Positions 1-9,987 of a stretch of DNA of 64,000 bases are shown here, one piece after another. The stretch is from Larsenimonas rhizosphaerae (GTDB lineage Bacteria; Pseudomonadota; Gammaproteobacteria; Pseudomonadales; Halomonadaceae): positions 1,265,366-1,329,365 of the forward strand of contig NZ_JAMLJK010000001.1 in assembly GCF_023700005.1 (NCBI RefSeq). The letters are read 5' to 3'. Positions within the stretch are counted from its first letter, which is position 1; each line of letters starts with the position of its first letter. Below the pieces are notes generated by a model. The model was not told the DNA's origin, searched no databases, and was given only the letters and a program-made list of their open reading frames with translations. The translations under genes were made by a program, and so were the position numbers.

Positions 1-544
1 GGTCATCGGTATTGGTTTCGCCGGGTACCTTGAAGACGGTAACAGTGGCTTTTTCAGGAACCTGGGGCTTGGCCTTGAACCATTCGGCGTTGGCCCATGA
101 TTCAATCACGCCCTGTGCATGCGAGTTGCCTGCCTTGGCACGGTCGGCCACATCATGGAAGGCGTCGAACATCAACAGGGTGTGCTTCAGCTGTTCGGCA
201 GTTTCTGACGCCAGCGTCTCGTCATCAAGCAGCTCAACCAGTGTGGCGATGTTGTAGCCACCCTGCATGGTACCGAGCAGCTTGACGGCATGTACCTTGT
301 CGATCAGAGGCGAGGTTGCTTCACCGCGTGCAATCGCGGAAAGGAAGCCGGCCTTGACGTAGGCAGCCTCATCTACACCTGGAGGAACGCGGTCCGTGAT
401 CAGTTCCAGCAGAAATGCTTCTTCGCCGGCTGGCGGGTTCTTGAGCAGCTCGACCAGTTCAACGGTCATCTCGGCAGTTAATGGCTGGGGCGGTACGCCA
501 TCAGCGGCACGCTCCTCGACATGGTGACGATAGGCTTCGAGCAC
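1..544 (-). CDS. acnB: Aconitate hydratase B, N-terminal part (gene truncated by window edge)
   Basis: Bifunctional aconitase B / 2-methylisocitrate dehydratase of the TCA and methylcitrate cycles. Reading the minus strand from a GTG at 542-544 gives an open frame of 181 codons to the window edge. It begins VLEAYRHHVEERAADG and runs through VPPGVDEA and the GETNTDD segment, as in the HEAT-like N-terminal domain of AcnB. GAAGGA lies 7 bases upstream of the GTG, which supports this non-ATG start. The iron-sulfur ligands lie in the missing C-terminal part, so activity cannot be judged. Plus-strand ORFs over this stretch are shadows. The gene is transcribed away from miaE. Confidence 0.95.
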   Translation of the reverse strand, partial: MLEAYRHHVEERAADGVPPQPLTAEMTVELVELLKNPPAGEEAFLLELITDRVPPGVDEAAYVKAGFLSAIARGEATSPLIDKVHAVKLLGTMQGGYNIATLVELLDDETLASETAEQLKHTLLMFDAFHDVADRAKAGNSHAQGVIESWANAEWFKAKPQVPEKATVTVFKVPGETNTDD

Positions 545-634
545 GGTGTGGTCCTTCGTTGGTTATTGGTGTCAAAGTACGACAAAACGGGTATCGGGCA
601 AGACACTGGATTCTGCCGCACTTCGATGGCCGCC

Positions 635-663
635 AGTTTACGGTAAAGTGTTGACAATGTTAA
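635..663 (-). promoter_or_regulatory. Candidate sigma-70 promoter for acnB
   Basis: Read on the minus strand, TTAACA (658-663) is followed after 17 bases by TAAACT (635-640), about 90 bases before the acnB GTG. The match is fair rather than strong. The rest of the 545-773 gap shows no gene. Confidence 0.4.
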
Positions 664-773
664 GCGGCACAGCCGCACTCCGGGCTCGATAAAAAGTCGA
701 CGTCAGCCTGCTGAATAACGACAATGGCCCCTGTTATGGCTCTGCCGATCAAGTAGATAGCGCAAGGACAATG

Positions 774-1394
774 ATGACAGACATGATCCCCCAGGCGTTG
801 CTGGACTTTCTGCCCTGTAGAACCCCTCAGGCATGGATTGATGCGGCCGCTGAAAACAACGAGATCCTACTGATTGACCATGCCCAGTGCGAAAAGAAAG
901 CGGCCTCGACGGCCATGCATCTGCTGTTCAAGTACGTTGACCGGCCAGAGCTTCTGACCAAGATGTCGCAACTGGCGCGAGAAGAGTTGCTGCATTTCGA
1001 ACAGGTCGTGACGTTGATGCAGGAGCGGGGAATCGATTATTCCCGGCTGAGTGCTTCACGGTATGCAGAGGGCCTGCGCCAGCACGTGCGGGGTAATGAG
1101 CCCGGGCGACTTGTCGATATTCTCGTTGTAGGAGCATTTATCGAGGCGCGCTCCTGTGAGCGGTTTGCCAGTCTCATTCCGTTTCTGGATGAGGGGCTGG
1201 CACGCTATTACCGCACCCTGCTGAAGTCGGAAGCTCGTCATTTCGAGGATTATCTGACCCTGGCGCGTAGTTATGCCGAGGAGGATATTGCGCCACGCAT
1301 TCAGTTCTTTGGCGAGAAGGAGCGGCTGTTGATCGAGTCCCCCGACCCGGAATTCCGGTTTCACAGCGGCGTGCTGGTCACGTCCGGCGCCTGA
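774..1394 (+). CDS. miaE: tRNA-(ms2io6A37) hydroxylase MiaE
   Basis: Diiron monooxygenase that hydroxylates the isopentenyl group of ms2i6A37 in tRNAs reading UNN codons. The 206-residue protein is all-helical by composition and shows ferritin-like metal-binding motifs: a CEKKAAST helix, EELLHFEQ, EARSCERF and EARHFEDY (paired E and ExxH ligands), as in the MiaE family. ATG codons lie at 771 and 774. AAGGA at 764-768 leaves only 2 bases to the first but 5 to the second, so 774 is preferred. It is followed 43 bases later by the large regulator, possibly co-transcribed. MiaE has a patchy distribution and needs MiaA and MiaB products, which are not in this window. Confidence 0.93.
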   Translation: MTDMIPQALLDFLPCRTPQAWIDAAAENNEILLIDHAQCEKKAASTAMHLLFKYVDRPELLTKMSQLAREELLHFEQVVTLMQERGIDYSRLSASRYAEGLRQHVRGNEPGRLVDILVVGAFIEARSCERFASLIPFLDEGLARYYRTLLKSEARHFEDYLTLARSYAEEDIAPRIQFFGEKERLLIESPDPEFRFHSGVLVTSGA

Positions 1395-1437
1395 CCGCCG
1401 ATAGCTACTCCATTCGTTTCAAGACCAAGAGGTCGAC

Positions 1438-4400
1438 ATGGCATCAAGTGAGCCGGTTCAGCTATCCGTGACGGGGAGCTTCTCCCTGAACCGACAGGGT
1501 GAGCTCATTACCCAGTTCAGTTACGACAAGGTCAAGGCCCTGTTCATATTGATGCTGCTCAGCGACAAGGCGGTCCCACGCCACCAGCTGGCGCAGTGGC
1601 TCTGGCCTGATCAGGAGATAGCATCCTCGCGTACCAATTTGCGTCATGCCCTGCACAGCCTGCGCCAGACTCTGGGGGGAGCAGAAGAGGCCCTGGTCAT
1701 CTCTCGTCAAAGCCTGGCGCTGTTTCCTCCGGACCACTGGCAGTATGACCTGCGGGATCTGGCTGCCTGCCTTGAACAGCCCCCCAGTGTCGACAATCTT
1801 GCTGCAGTATTGAACGCATATGGGGGAGAGCTTGTCAGCGAGCTGGCCCTGCCGCAGTGCGCCGATTTTCAGCGCTGGCTTCTCGAGCAGCGTGAACACT
1901 GGCGCCGTCGGGTACTTCAGTACCTGGAGCAGGGTATCGAGGCCCATGCCTCACTGCCCATGGATATACTCAATCAGGCTACGAGGGCCTTTCCTCATTA
2001 CGACGCCTTTCAACGCCGGACCATTGCCAGCCTGGTGGACGAAGGGCGGATGGCGGCTGCCCGAGACCGTTACAATGCCTATCTTGAACAGTTGGCAGTT
2101 GCCGGACGTCAGCCTTCTGCCGAATTGCTGAAGCTGGCCCGGTTCTGGTCCGGTGAAGAGGATGGGGATGGCCTGTCATCGGAGCGCGGGAATCGCGCCC
2201 GAGCTACCACTCCATCGGATGAGCCCCCGGTGTTGACGCTGACGCTGGATGATATTGATTACCGTCAGATTTCAGTGATGGTCATGCGTATCAATCTGCC
2301 GGTGAAAAAGGACCCGAGCCGGCAATGGACGCTTCATTGCCTTGATGCCCAGCGTCAGATGATGCGGTGGCTGGAGCAACAGTGTCGGCATCTGGGTGGC
2401 TTCTGGCTGCCCGGTACAGCGGGCGGGCTGGGCATGGCCTGCTTCGGAACGCACGGCCCCGCACATCAGCTTGCCGAGCTGGTGGCGCTTTATGAGCACT
2501 GTCGGCGCGATTTGAATGATCAGCTTGCCGTGTGCTGGCAGGGCGGTGAGGTCAAACCACACTTTGAACTATCGGCCGGGCTTCACAGCGGGCGGGCCAT
2601 ATTCATACCGGAGCGTCGGATGGTGGATCCTCTGGGCACCGTCACTCAACCGGCGCTGGAGCTTGTCTGCGCTGCACGTGACAGCGAGCTCGTCATTTCG
2701 CTGGAGGCCAGCCATCAGATGCCGCCAGCGCTGGACCTTCAGCCTCGACTCTTCATGCGACTATGGGCCGCCAATGGTGAGGTCCGTAACAGAATGCTGG
2801 TACTCAGCGATGATCACAGTGCCGAGCCATTGCCACCCCATCTGTTTGGGCGGGAGGAGCCCGTCAGGCAGCTGGAGGCTGCGTTGTCTCGTGCCAGCAT
2901 CGGGCTGCGCCAGAGCGTCCTGATTCGCGGTGAGAGCGGGATGGGAAAAAGTGCACTGATGGTAAATTTCCGTCAGATGCAACAAAGCAATGACATGGAT
3001 ATCTGCTGGGTCTCGAATACCCGGGTATCTTATCAGGAGCCGTTCGGATTGCTTCGTACCCTGTTTCGCTGGAGGCTGGGGGGCGTGCTGACCAGAAGCA
3101 GCCTTGAGCAGGTTCGTAAGGCGCACCCCAGGGCCTCCTTGTGGAGCGAGGAAGATACACAGCTGTTTTATAACCTGTTGGGCGTGTGCCCCGAGTGTGA
3201 TCCCGGGATGGTACGCCAGCGTCGCGCCATGGAGCTGGCCACCATGGCATTGCAGATGATGATCGAGCGTCGCTGTGAATCTCATTCCTTTATTCTGATG
3301 CTTGACGACATACAGTGGATTGATGAGGCCTCGCTGAAGATTCTGGCTGACGTCCAGGCGCGCATGGCCATTCATCATCCATTGCTGGTGGTGGCCAGTC
3401 TGCCGTTGAACAGCCCTCTTGCCAGCCAGTTGCAGTGGGATCGCGATATTGTTCTGGGGCGGCTGGAGCCGGCGCAGACGACCAGGCTGCTGGACTACCT
3501 GCTGCGTCGATATCGGCTGAGCCTGGGGTCAAGCGCCCGACAGCAGTTGCTGGACAGATGTGATGGCGTGCCACTGTATCTGCAGGAAATCTGCCGTCGA
3601 CTGTATTCGGATCGTCGTGAGGGGCATCCGGTTCAGATCGAGCGGCTTCCCTCGGGACTGGTCGGTCTCTTGTCCAGTCGCATTGATCAGCTGGATGAAT
3701 TTCGCTCCGAGGCACATGTCGCTTCGGTTATCGGTCGGCAGTTCAGCGTGGACCTGTTGCAGAAGATCCTTCGTCTCACCGACCGGCGTCTGAAGCAGGC
3801 GCTTGAGCGGATGCGACGAATGGAGGTCATCGAGCGATGTGTCAATAATGATGAATTCGATTACCAGTTCTCGCATCAGCTGCTTCATGAAGCTGCTTAC
3901 CAGGGCTGTCATCCGGATGTGCGACAGCATACGCATGCCTTTCTGGTGGACTTGATCGAGCGGGAGCGACCTTACTGGCTGAGCCGTTATCCTGGGTATT
4001 TTGCTCATCATCTTTATCATTGTGGCCATCATGCGCGTGCCGCACGTTATTTCGAGCTGGCGGCGCGGGACGCCCTGCGTGCCGGAGCCAGGAAAACGGC
4101 GATGGCGATGGCCTGCGACGGGCTTGAATGTCTTGATCACGTGCAGGGCGGTGAAGAACGTCATATCAGCCTGCTCATGGTGAAGGGGCATGCGGGCCTC
4201 GAGCTGGAGGGCTGCATGTCGCCGTCGGCCGAACGAAGCTTTGCTCAGGCTCGGGTGCTTCAGGAGGCACTGGAAACAGACCCGGCCGAGGAGGATGGCC
4301 AGGATGATCAATATTTCATCGTCCTGTGGGGCCAGATGATCGTCATGAACGAGCGCCTGCAGCTCGGTACGGCGCTGGCTCAGGGGGAGCTGCTGCTCGC

Positions 4401-5334
4401 GGCCGCTGCCGGACTCAGGGATGTGCACTATGGGAAGCTGGCACGGATGGCCTGGGCCTGTACCCGTTTTTTCATGGGGGATATCGCAACGTCGAACCGT
4501 GCACTGGTAGACCTGTTGCCTCTGGACCAGGAGCTCAGTCTATCGTGGTTGCCCTTTGCCTATCATCCGGTGGTGCAGTGCAATACGTTACTGGCATGTG
4601 GGGTGTCCTACCATGCTGATTATCAACGCGCCGAATTTCACATGGATGCCGTTGTCGATGCCTCTCGCCAGTTGAGACACCCTCCATCGGAAGTCATGGC
4701 TCTGATCGGCAGTGCCTGTCTGTATCGCCGTCACGGGCATGTGCGTCTGGTTGAAGAAAGGGCTAACGCGTCACTGGCATTGATCGCCTCATCCGACCTT
4801 AACCCCTGGCGGTGGTCCGCAGAATGCCTGTGTGGCTGGGTTGATGCAGTTCAGGGCAAGCATGAGGGTGTCATCTTGATGGAGTCGGCCCTTGAATCGC
4901 TGTCGGAAGGCGATTTCGGCAATATCTACTGTCTGGCGCTGGTCTGGTACGTCGAGGCCTGTCAGGCGCTGGGATACCACGCCCGGGCGGCCAGGGTGAT
5001 CGAGCAGAATGTGGCCGAATTCCGGGCTGCGGGGGTGGTGTATCTTCCCGAGCTGCTGGTGAATTCGGCCCGAAACGAGGTGGCTCGGCAGGGTGATGTC
5101 AACCAGGTGAAGGCATTACTGGCCGAGGCGATCAATATTTCTCGCTTGCATGGCAACCTGCATTACGAGCTACTGGCACTGGATGCCTGGCTGGAGCTGG
5201 TGGATCGAGGCAATAAAATGGTTCTGAAGCGCTTTGAGGGGTATCTTCTGGCCCTGCCCGCCAGCGATGCCCCCTTGATGATGCGCTTTCATCAGCGACT
5301 GCATCAACTGCAATCCCTGTCCGTGATCGGATAG
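1438..5334 (+). CDS. Giant multidomain regulator: SARP/BTAD-like, cyclase-like, AAA ATPase, TPR-like
   Basis: A 1298-residue cytoplasmic protein. Residues about 5-100 resemble the winged helix of SARP/AfsR activators (LAQWLWPDQ, then NLRHALHSLRQTLG), and about 105-240 resemble a BTAD helical domain. Residues about 266-440 look like a class III cyclase fold (GGFWLPGTAGGLGMACFG near 320, AGLHSGRA near 380) without the usual metal-binding aspartates, so it is probably non-catalytic. A STAND-type ATPase follows: Walker A GESGMGKS at 498-505 and Walker B LMLDD with D623-D624, then about 500 helical residues that look like TPR repeats. The likely role is an ATP-switched transcriptional activator; ligand and targets are unknown. 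The start is the ATG at 1438 after a weak GAGGTCGAC. No typical neighbours reveal its regulon. Confidence 0.75.
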   Translation: MASSEPVQLSVTGSFSLNRQGELITQFSYDKVKALFILMLLSDKAVPRHQLAQWLWPDQEIASSRTNLRHALHSLRQTLGGAEEALVISRQSLALFPPDHWQYDLRDLAACLEQPPSVDNLAAVLNAYGGELVSELALPQCADFQRWLLEQREHWRRRVLQYLEQGIEAHASLPMDILNQATRAFPHYDAFQRRTIASLVDEGRMAAARDRYNAYLEQLAVAGRQPSAELLKLARFWSGEEDGDGLSSERGNRARATTPSDEPPVLTLTLDDIDYRQISVMVMRINLPVKKDPSRQWTLHCLDAQRQMMRWLEQQCRHLGGFWLPGTAGGLGMACFGTHGPAHQLAELVALYEHCRRDLNDQLAVCWQGGEVKPHFELSAGLHSGRAIFIPERRMVDPLGTVTQPALELVCAARDSELVISLEASHQMPPALDLQPRLFMRLWAANGEVRNRMLVLSDDHSAEPLPPHLFGREEPVRQLEAALSRASIGLRQSVLIRGESGMGKSALMVNFRQMQQSNDMDICWVSNTRVSYQEPFGLLRTLFRWRLGGVLTRSSLEQVRKAHPRASLWSEEDTQLFYNLLGVCPECDPGMVRQRRAMELATMALQMMIERRCESHSFILMLDDIQWIDEASLKILADVQARMAIHHPLLVVASLPLNSPLASQLQWDRDIVLGRLEPAQTTRLLDYLLRRYRLSLGSSARQQLLDRCDGVPLYLQEICRRLYSDRREGHPVQIERLPSGLVGLLSSRIDQLDEFRSEAHVASVIGRQFSVDLLQKILRLTDRRLKQALERMRRMEVIERCVNNDEFDYQFSHQLLHEAAYQGCHPDVRQHTHAFLVDLIERERPYWLSRYPGYFAHHLYHCGHHARAARYFELAARDALRAGARKTAMAMACDGLECLDHVQGGEERHISLLMVKGHAGLELEGCMSPSAERSFAQARVLQEALETDPAEEDGQDDQYFIVLWGQMIVMNERLQLGTALAQGELLLAAAAGLRDVHYGKLARMAWACTRFFMGDIATSNRALVDLLPLDQELSLSWLPFAYHPVVQCNTLLACGVSYHADYQRAEFHMDAVVDASRQLRHPPSEVMALIGSACLYRRHGHVRLVEERANASLALIASSDLNPWRWSAECLCGWVDAVQGKHEGVILMESALESLSEGDFGNIYCLALVWYVEACQALGYHARAARVIEQNVAEFRAAGVVYLPELLVNSARNEVARQGDVNQVKALLAEAINISRLHGNLHYELLALDAWLELVDRGNKMVLKRFEGYLLALPASDAPLMMRFHQRLHQLQSLSVIG

Positions 5335-5384
5335 CCGGTTTCGGGCAGGCAGGGGCAGGGTGACATACGCCCTGTTCCTGATGT

Positions 5385-6128
5385 TCAGTGCGGTAGGTCG
5401 GACAGGGAGAAGCTTTCAAGTATCAGGTCAGTATCGTCATGGCGCAGCTCCCAGCCAGTGTTGTCCTTCCAGTCGCCCAGCACGAGGCGTCTGCCTGTCT
5501 TGCCATCCAGGGAGACGTCATGCTCGTCAGGGCGGTGAGTGTGGCCATGTATCAGGGTTTGAACCTGGTGTTGTGCCATGATTTGTTCCACTTCCTCGGG
5601 GGTGACATCCATGATGTCCTCGGCCTTGTTGGAATTGGCTTCACCAGATTGCTGCCGCAGTTGCCTGGCCAGCGCCAGCCGCTCTTCAACGGATTTTTCC
5701 AGAATGCCTGCCTGCCATTGAGGATTTCGTGCCATGGCTCGAAAGCGCATGTAATCCTCATCGCGGGTGCACAGGCTGTCACCGTGCATCAACAGCACCG
5801 GCTGACCGCTCAGGTGGATCACTTGCGGATCATCGATCAGGGTTACTCCAGCCATTCGAGCAAAGTCCTGACCAAGCAGAAAGTCGCGATTGCCGTGCAT
5901 GACGAAAATGCGTGTGCCTTGATTGCTCAGCGCGCGCAGGGCGTCGATCATCCGGTTTTCAAACGGCCCACATGCGTCATCGCCTATCCAGCCTTCAAAC
6001 AGATCGCCCAGAATATAAAGGGTATTCGCCTTTGAGGCGCGGTAGTTCAGGTAATCCAGAAATCCCTGGGCAATGTCCGGTTCATCTGCCTGCAGGTGAA
6101 GATCCGAAATAAACAGTGTTGTTGTCAT
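5385..6128 (-). CDS. lpxH: UDP-2,3-diacylglucosamine diphosphatase LpxH
   Basis: Calcineurin-like phosphoesterase that cleaves UDP-2,3-diacylglucosamine to lipid X and UMP in lipid A synthesis, at the inner membrane face. The 247-residue protein carries all metal-site motifs: ISDLHL at the N-terminus, GDLFEGWIGDD, HGNRDFLLG, LMHGDSLC and HGHTHRP. The length fits E. coli LpxH. An upstream in-frame extension exists, but the start at 6128 follows GAGAGGTGAC and puts the ISDLHL motif at the usual place. It lies downstream of ppiB on the same strand, the common ppiB-lpxH pairing, with a hairpin between them. Confidence 0.96.
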   Translation of the reverse strand: MTTTLFISDLHLQADEPDIAQGFLDYLNYRASKANTLYILGDLFEGWIGDDACGPFENRMIDALRALSNQGTRIFVMHGNRDFLLGQDFARMAGVTLIDDPQVIHLSGQPVLLMHGDSLCTRDEDYMRFRAMARNPQWQAGILEKSVEERLALARQLRQQSGEANSNKAEDIMDVTPEEVEQIMAQHQVQTLIHGHTHRPDEHDVSLDGKTGRRLVLGDWKDNTGWELRHDDTDLILESFSLSDLPH

Positions 6129-6175
6129 GTCACCTCTCGAGTGCCCTGAGGACGGGCTTGAAAAGGAAAGAGGAG

Positions 6176-6201
6176 CGCGGTGCGAAGGGGCTCGCACCGC
6201 G
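6176..6201 (-). terminator. Hairpin between ppiB and lpxH
   Basis: Perfect 10-bp stem (6176-6185 with 6192-6201, CGCGGTGCGA / TCGCACCGCG) and a 6-base loop. On the minus strand it is followed by a pyrimidine-rich stretch rather than a pure T run. It could attenuate ppiB transcription before lpxH. Confidence 0.45.
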
Positions 6202-6210
6202 AAATAAGAA

Positions 6211-6708
6211 TCAGGCGTCCAGAATGCTGGCCTTGTTCAGTACGACGTCCTCGGCAGGCACGTCAGCATGTGGGCCGCGGCGTGTAGTGGCAACGCTCTT
6301 GATTTTATTGACCACGTCCATGCCATCGGTAACCTCACCGAATACGCAGTATCCCCAGCCCTGAGGTGTTGGAGCGGTGTGGTTCAGGAAGGCATTGTCC
6401 GAAACGTTGATGAAAAACTGGGCCGTTGCGGAATGTGGATCCATGGTGCGGGCCATGGCAAGGCGACCTGTGGTATTTTCCAGACCGTTGTCGGCTTCAT
6501 TTTTGATCTGTTCGCCGGTAGGCTTTTGTTCGAAATCAAGGGAGAAGCCGCCACCCTGAACCATGAAGCCATCAATGACGCGGTGAAATAACGTGTTATC
6601 GTAAAACCCGTCCTTTACATATTGTTCGAAGTTCGCGGTAGTTACCGGAGCTTCGTCCTTGAACAGCTTGATCGTGATGTTGCCGTAGTTTGTTTCGAGA
6701 AGAATCAT
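6211..6708 (-). CDS. ppiB: Peptidyl-prolyl cis-trans isomerase B (cyclophilin)
   Basis: Cytoplasmic cyclophilin that speeds proline isomerisation during folding. The 165-residue protein has no signal peptide and shows the cyclophilin core: [16 protein letters not shown] (catalytic Arg and the FMVQGG motif), [19 protein letters not shown], and the closing [17 protein letters not shown]. The start at 6708 (MILLETNYG) follows CCAGGA with 7 bases of spacing; a longer in-frame start at 6741 lacks a ribosome binding site. Divergent from glnS. Confidence 0.96.
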   Translation of the reverse strand: MILLETNYGNITIKLFKDEAPVTTANFEQYVKDGFYDNTLFHRVIDGFMVQGGGFSLDFEQKPTGEQIKNEADNGLENTTGRLAMARTMDPHSATAQFFINVSDNAFLNHTAPTPQGWGYCVFGEVTDGMDVVNKIKSVATTRRGPHADVPAEDVVLNKASILDA

Positions 6709-6743
6709 GCCAATGTCCTGGAAAAGATCAATAGAGCGCACCC

Positions 6744-6774
6744 TTGGTATGGCGCGCTGACGTCACGCTATAAT
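6744..6774 (+). promoter_or_regulatory. Candidate promoter for glnS-cysS
   Basis: A consensus TATAAT at 6769-6774 lies 68 bases before the glnS ATG. The best upstream match is TTGGTA at 6744-6749 with a long 19-base spacer, so the -10 is convincing and the -35 is not. Confidence 0.38.
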
Positions 6775-6842
6775 AACGGCTTTATCGATATGCGGGAAAC
6801 CGCACAGAAAATAGAATTCATCCAGAGGTTTACCGACGCCCC

Positions 6843-8519
6843 ATGAGTCAAGACAGCGCTAGTGCTCCGAATTTCATTCGTAACCAGATCCGGGAAGACC
6901 TTGATGCCGGTCATTCCGCCTCGGTGGTTACACGCTTTCCGCCTGAACCCAACGGCTTTTTGCACATCGGGCATGCCAAGTCCATCTGCCTGAATTTTGG
7001 TCTGGCAGAGCAGTTCGGCGGGGCGTGTCATCTGCGCTTTGACGACACCAACCCGGAAAAGGAAGAGCAGGTCTATATCGATGCCATCAAGCAGGATATC
7101 GAGTGGCTGGGCTTTGACTGGGCGGGCGAGGTACGTTTTGCTTCCGATTACTTTGACCAGCTGTACGCCTGGGCTCAGCATCTGGTGCGCAATGACAAGG
7201 CCTATGTCGACGATCTGAATGCCGAGCAGATGCGCGAATACCGTGGCACTCTGACGGAAGCCGGTAGGCCAAGCCCCTGCCGTGATCGCAGTGTCGAGGA
7301 AAACCTTGACCTGCTCGAGCGGATGCGTACCGGTGAGTTTGCCGAAGGTGAGAAGTCGCTGCGAGCCAAGATCGACATGGCTGCACCAAACATCAATCTG
7401 CGTGATCCGGTGCTGTACCGTATTCGTCATGCAACGCATCACCAGACCGGGGATACATGGAAAATCTACCCTTCCTACGACTTCACTCACGGTCAGTCCG
7501 ATGCAATCGAGGGTGTGACCCACTCGGTCTGCACGCTTGAGTTTGAAGACCATCGCCCCTTGTATGAGTGGTTTCTGGCTAATCTGCCAGTGCCGACCAC
7601 GCCTCGCCAGATCGAGTTTGCCCGGCTTAACCTGAACTACACTGTCACGTCCAAGCGCAAGCTGAAGCTGCTGGTCGATCAGGGGGTAGTGGATGGCTGG
7701 GATGATCCCCGCATGCCGACGATTGCCGGTATGCGTCGTCGTGGATACACCCCGGCCTCGCTTCGAAAGTTCTGCGACATGATCGGGGTGGCACGAGCGG
7801 CCAGCACAGTCGATATCCATATGCTGTATCACGCCATTCGAAGCGACCTTGAAGATAATGCGCCTCGTGCCATGTGCGTCATGAAGCCGCTCAAGGTGGT
7901 ACTGACCAACTGGGACGCCGAACGTGAAGAGGTATTCGAAGTGCCGGGGCACCCGGCGCGTGACGACATGGGTGTTCGCCGGTTGCCGCTGACTCGCACG
8001 CTCTGGATTGACCAGGATGATTTCATGGAGCATCCGCCGAAAAAGTTTTTCCGTCTGTCACCGGGCGGCGAAGTTCGGCTGCGCAATGCCTATATCATTC
8101 GCTGCGATGAGATCGTGAAGGATGAGTCCGGCAATGTGGTCGAGCTTCAGTGCAGCGTTGATCTCGATACGCTGGGTAAAAATCCCGAAGGCCGCAAGGT
8201 GAAGGGGGTTATTCATTGGGTCAGCGAGCAGTACGGGGTACCGGTCGAGGTTCGTAATTACGACAATCTGTTCCAGGTGGAAGCCCCGGACAAGGATCGT
8301 GATGTCGACTTCCTTGAGCACCTCAATGCCGATTCCCTTGAAGTCCTGAATGCCATCGGAGAGCCCGCGCTGGCCGAAGCAGGCGCTGAGGATCGCTTTC
8401 AGTTCGAGCGTGTTGGGTACTTCTGTGCCGACCGTCATGCCCTTGAAGACGGCTCTCTGGTCTTCAATCGTACCGTCAGCCTGAAGGACGGCTGGTCCAA
8501 AGCGCAGAAAAAAGCCTGA
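6843..8519 (+). CDS. glnS: Glutaminyl-tRNA synthetase
   Basis: Class I aminoacyl-tRNA synthetase charging tRNA-Gln. The 558-residue length matches E. coli GlnRS (about 554). The HIGH signature appears as HIGH in [16 protein letters not shown] (residues about 32-47). Other family marks are [45 protein letters not shown] and the KMSKS equivalent VTSKRKL. The C-terminal anticodon-binding beta barrels are present. The ATG at 6843 follows a weak and distant AGAGG. cysS starts 13 bases after the stop, so the two synthetase genes form an operon. Confidence 0.98.
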   Translation: MSQDSASAPNFIRNQIREDLDAGHSASVVTRFPPEPNGFLHIGHAKSICLNFGLAEQFGGACHLRFDDTNPEKEEQVYIDAIKQDIEWLGFDWAGEVRFASDYFDQLYAWAQHLVRNDKAYVDDLNAEQMREYRGTLTEAGRPSPCRDRSVEENLDLLERMRTGEFAEGEKSLRAKIDMAAPNINLRDPVLYRIRHATHHQTGDTWKIYPSYDFTHGQSDAIEGVTHSVCTLEFEDHRPLYEWFLANLPVPTTPRQIEFARLNLNYTVTSKRKLKLLVDQGVVDGWDDPRMPTIAGMRRRGYTPASLRKFCDMIGVARAASTVDIHMLYHAIRSDLEDNAPRAMCVMKPLKVVLTNWDAEREEVFEVPGHPARDDMGVRRLPLTRTLWIDQDDFMEHPPKKFFRLSPGGEVRLRNAYIIRCDEIVKDESGNVVELQCSVDLDTLGKNPEGRKVKGVIHWVSEQYGVPVEVRNYDNLFQVEAPDKDRDVDFLEHLNADSLEVLNAIGEPALAEAGAEDRFQFERVGYFCADRHALEDGSLVFNRTVSLKDGWSKAQKKA

Positions 8520-8532
8520 GTGGGGACGTTTC

Positions 8533-9915
8533 ATGCAGATATACAACACACTCACGCGTCGCAAGGAACTGCTGACCCCGATCGAGCCTGGCAAGGTGCG
8601 CATGTATGTCTGCGGCATGACCGTGTACGACTACTGCCATCTGGGCCATGCCCGGGTGATGGTGGCGTTTGATGTCATTACCCGCTATTTGCGCTCTCGC
8701 GGGTACGAGGTCACCTATGTCCGCAATATCACTGATATTGACGACAAGATCCTCACTCGTGCCGCGGAGAATGATGAGCCGATCGATGCGTTGACCGAGC
8801 GCATGATCGAGGCCATGCACCAGGATGAGCAGCGACTGGGCGTGCTGCCTCCCGATCAGGAGCCGCGTGCGACAGCACATATCGAGGATATCGTGCGTAT
8901 GGTGCAGACCCTGATTGACAAGGAGTACGCCTACGCTGCCTCCAACGGGGATGTCTACTATCGGGTACGGCGCTTTGAGGGGTATGGGAAGCTCAACAAT
9001 CGCGATCTGGATGACATGCGCTCCGGGGCGCGGGTTGAAGTGGCCTCAGCCAAGGAGGACCCACTTGATTTCGTGCTCTGGAAGGCCGCCAAGCCGGGTG
9101 AGGTCAGCTGGTCTTCTCCCTGGGGGGATGGTCGACCCGGCTGGCATATCGAGTGTTCGGCCATGTCGACCTGCTGCCTGGGTAACACCTTTGATATCCA
9201 TGGTGGGGGGCCTGACCTGACGTTTCCTCACCATGAGAACGAAATTGCGCAGAGTGAAGCTGCTACAGGTCAGACCTACGCGCATACCTGGATGCATGCA
9301 GGAGCGCTGCGGGTGGATAATGAAAAGATGTCCAAGTCGCTGGGCAACTTCTTCACCATTCGGGATGTGCTGACCGCACACGACCCTGAAGTCGTGCGTT
9401 ACCTGTTGGTATCCAGCCACTATCGCAGCCCGATCAACTATGCACCGGAGGCGCTGGATGATGCGCGCCGTTCACTGGAGCGCTTTTATAATGCGCTGAA
9501 CGACGTCGAGCCATGTGAAGGGGCAGTGGATGAGCAATATTCTACTCGCTTCCTTGCGGCCATGGACGATGACTTCAATACCTCCGAGGCAATGGCTGTG
9601 CTGTTTGACATGGCCCGGGAGCTCAATCGCCTGAAGGCAGAAGGACGACCAGAGGCTGGTGCCCTGGCTGCCGAGCTCAAGCGGCTGGCCGACTCACTGG
9701 GACTGCTGGGGCGTGCGCCGGATGATTTCCTGAAAGGCGATGGGGTGGAGCTTCCCTTGGAAGAAGCCGAGATCGAAGCGCAGATTCAGGCTCGCAACGA
9801 TGCGCGCAAATCGGGCGACTTTGCTGAGGCTGATCGTATTCGTGATGCGTTGGCGGACAAGGGGATTCTGCTCAAGGACAGCCGTGAGGGAACTGGCTGG
9901 ACGCTTGATCGATAG
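8533..9915 (+). CDS. cysS: Cysteinyl-tRNA synthetase
   Basis: Charges tRNA-Cys with cysteine; monomeric zinc-dependent class I enzyme. The 460-residue protein shows the zinc Cys in [11 protein letters not shown] (C27), the HIGH equivalent HLGHAR, the second zinc site in [10 protein letters not shown] and the FPHHENE motif, the KMSKS loop in [11 protein letters not shown] near residue 266, and the DALR-type C-terminal domain. Length equals that of E. coli CysS (461). It is the distal gene of glnS-cysS and ends before a strong bidirectional terminator. Confidence 0.98.
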   Translation: MQIYNTLTRRKELLTPIEPGKVRMYVCGMTVYDYCHLGHARVMVAFDVITRYLRSRGYEVTYVRNITDIDDKILTRAAENDEPIDALTERMIEAMHQDEQRLGVLPPDQEPRATAHIEDIVRMVQTLIDKEYAYAASNGDVYYRVRRFEGYGKLNNRDLDDMRSGARVEVASAKEDPLDFVLWKAAKPGEVSWSSPWGDGRPGWHIECSAMSTCCLGNTFDIHGGGPDLTFPHHENEIAQSEAATGQTYAHTWMHAGALRVDNEKMSKSLGNFFTIRDVLTAHDPEVVRYLLVSSHYRSPINYAPEALDDARRSLERFYNALNDVEPCEGAVDEQYSTRFLAAMDDDFNTSEAMAVLFDMARELNRLKAEGRPEAGALAAELKRLADSLGLLGRAPDDFLKGDGVELPLEEAEIEAQIQARNDARKSGDFAEADRIRDALADKGILLKDSREGTGWTLDR

Positions 9916-9940
9916 CAGGGCGGCTTCACCAGTGAATGTA

Positions 9941-9970
9941 AAAAGCCCCGCATAAGCGGGGCTTTTCTTT
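9941..9970. terminator. Bidirectional terminator between cysS and folD
   Basis: AAAAGCCCCGC, a 4-base loop, GCGGGGCTTTT, flanked by A and T runs. It can stop both convergent genes. Confidence 0.88.
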
Positions 9971-9987
9971 TGGTATCTGTGTCGGAC

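Noticed and set aside
1397-1404. GCCGATAG before the large regulator as a FliA -10
   Set aside because: The -35 match is poor (4 of 8) and the gene has no flagellar link.
3529-4428. 299-codon minus-strand frame inside the large regulator gene
   Set aside because: It is antisense to a well-supported gene and shows no domain-like sequence.
6768-8033. 421-codon open frame on the minus strand
   Set aside because: It lies fully antisense to glnS, lacks a ribosome binding site, and is explained by codon bias of glnS.
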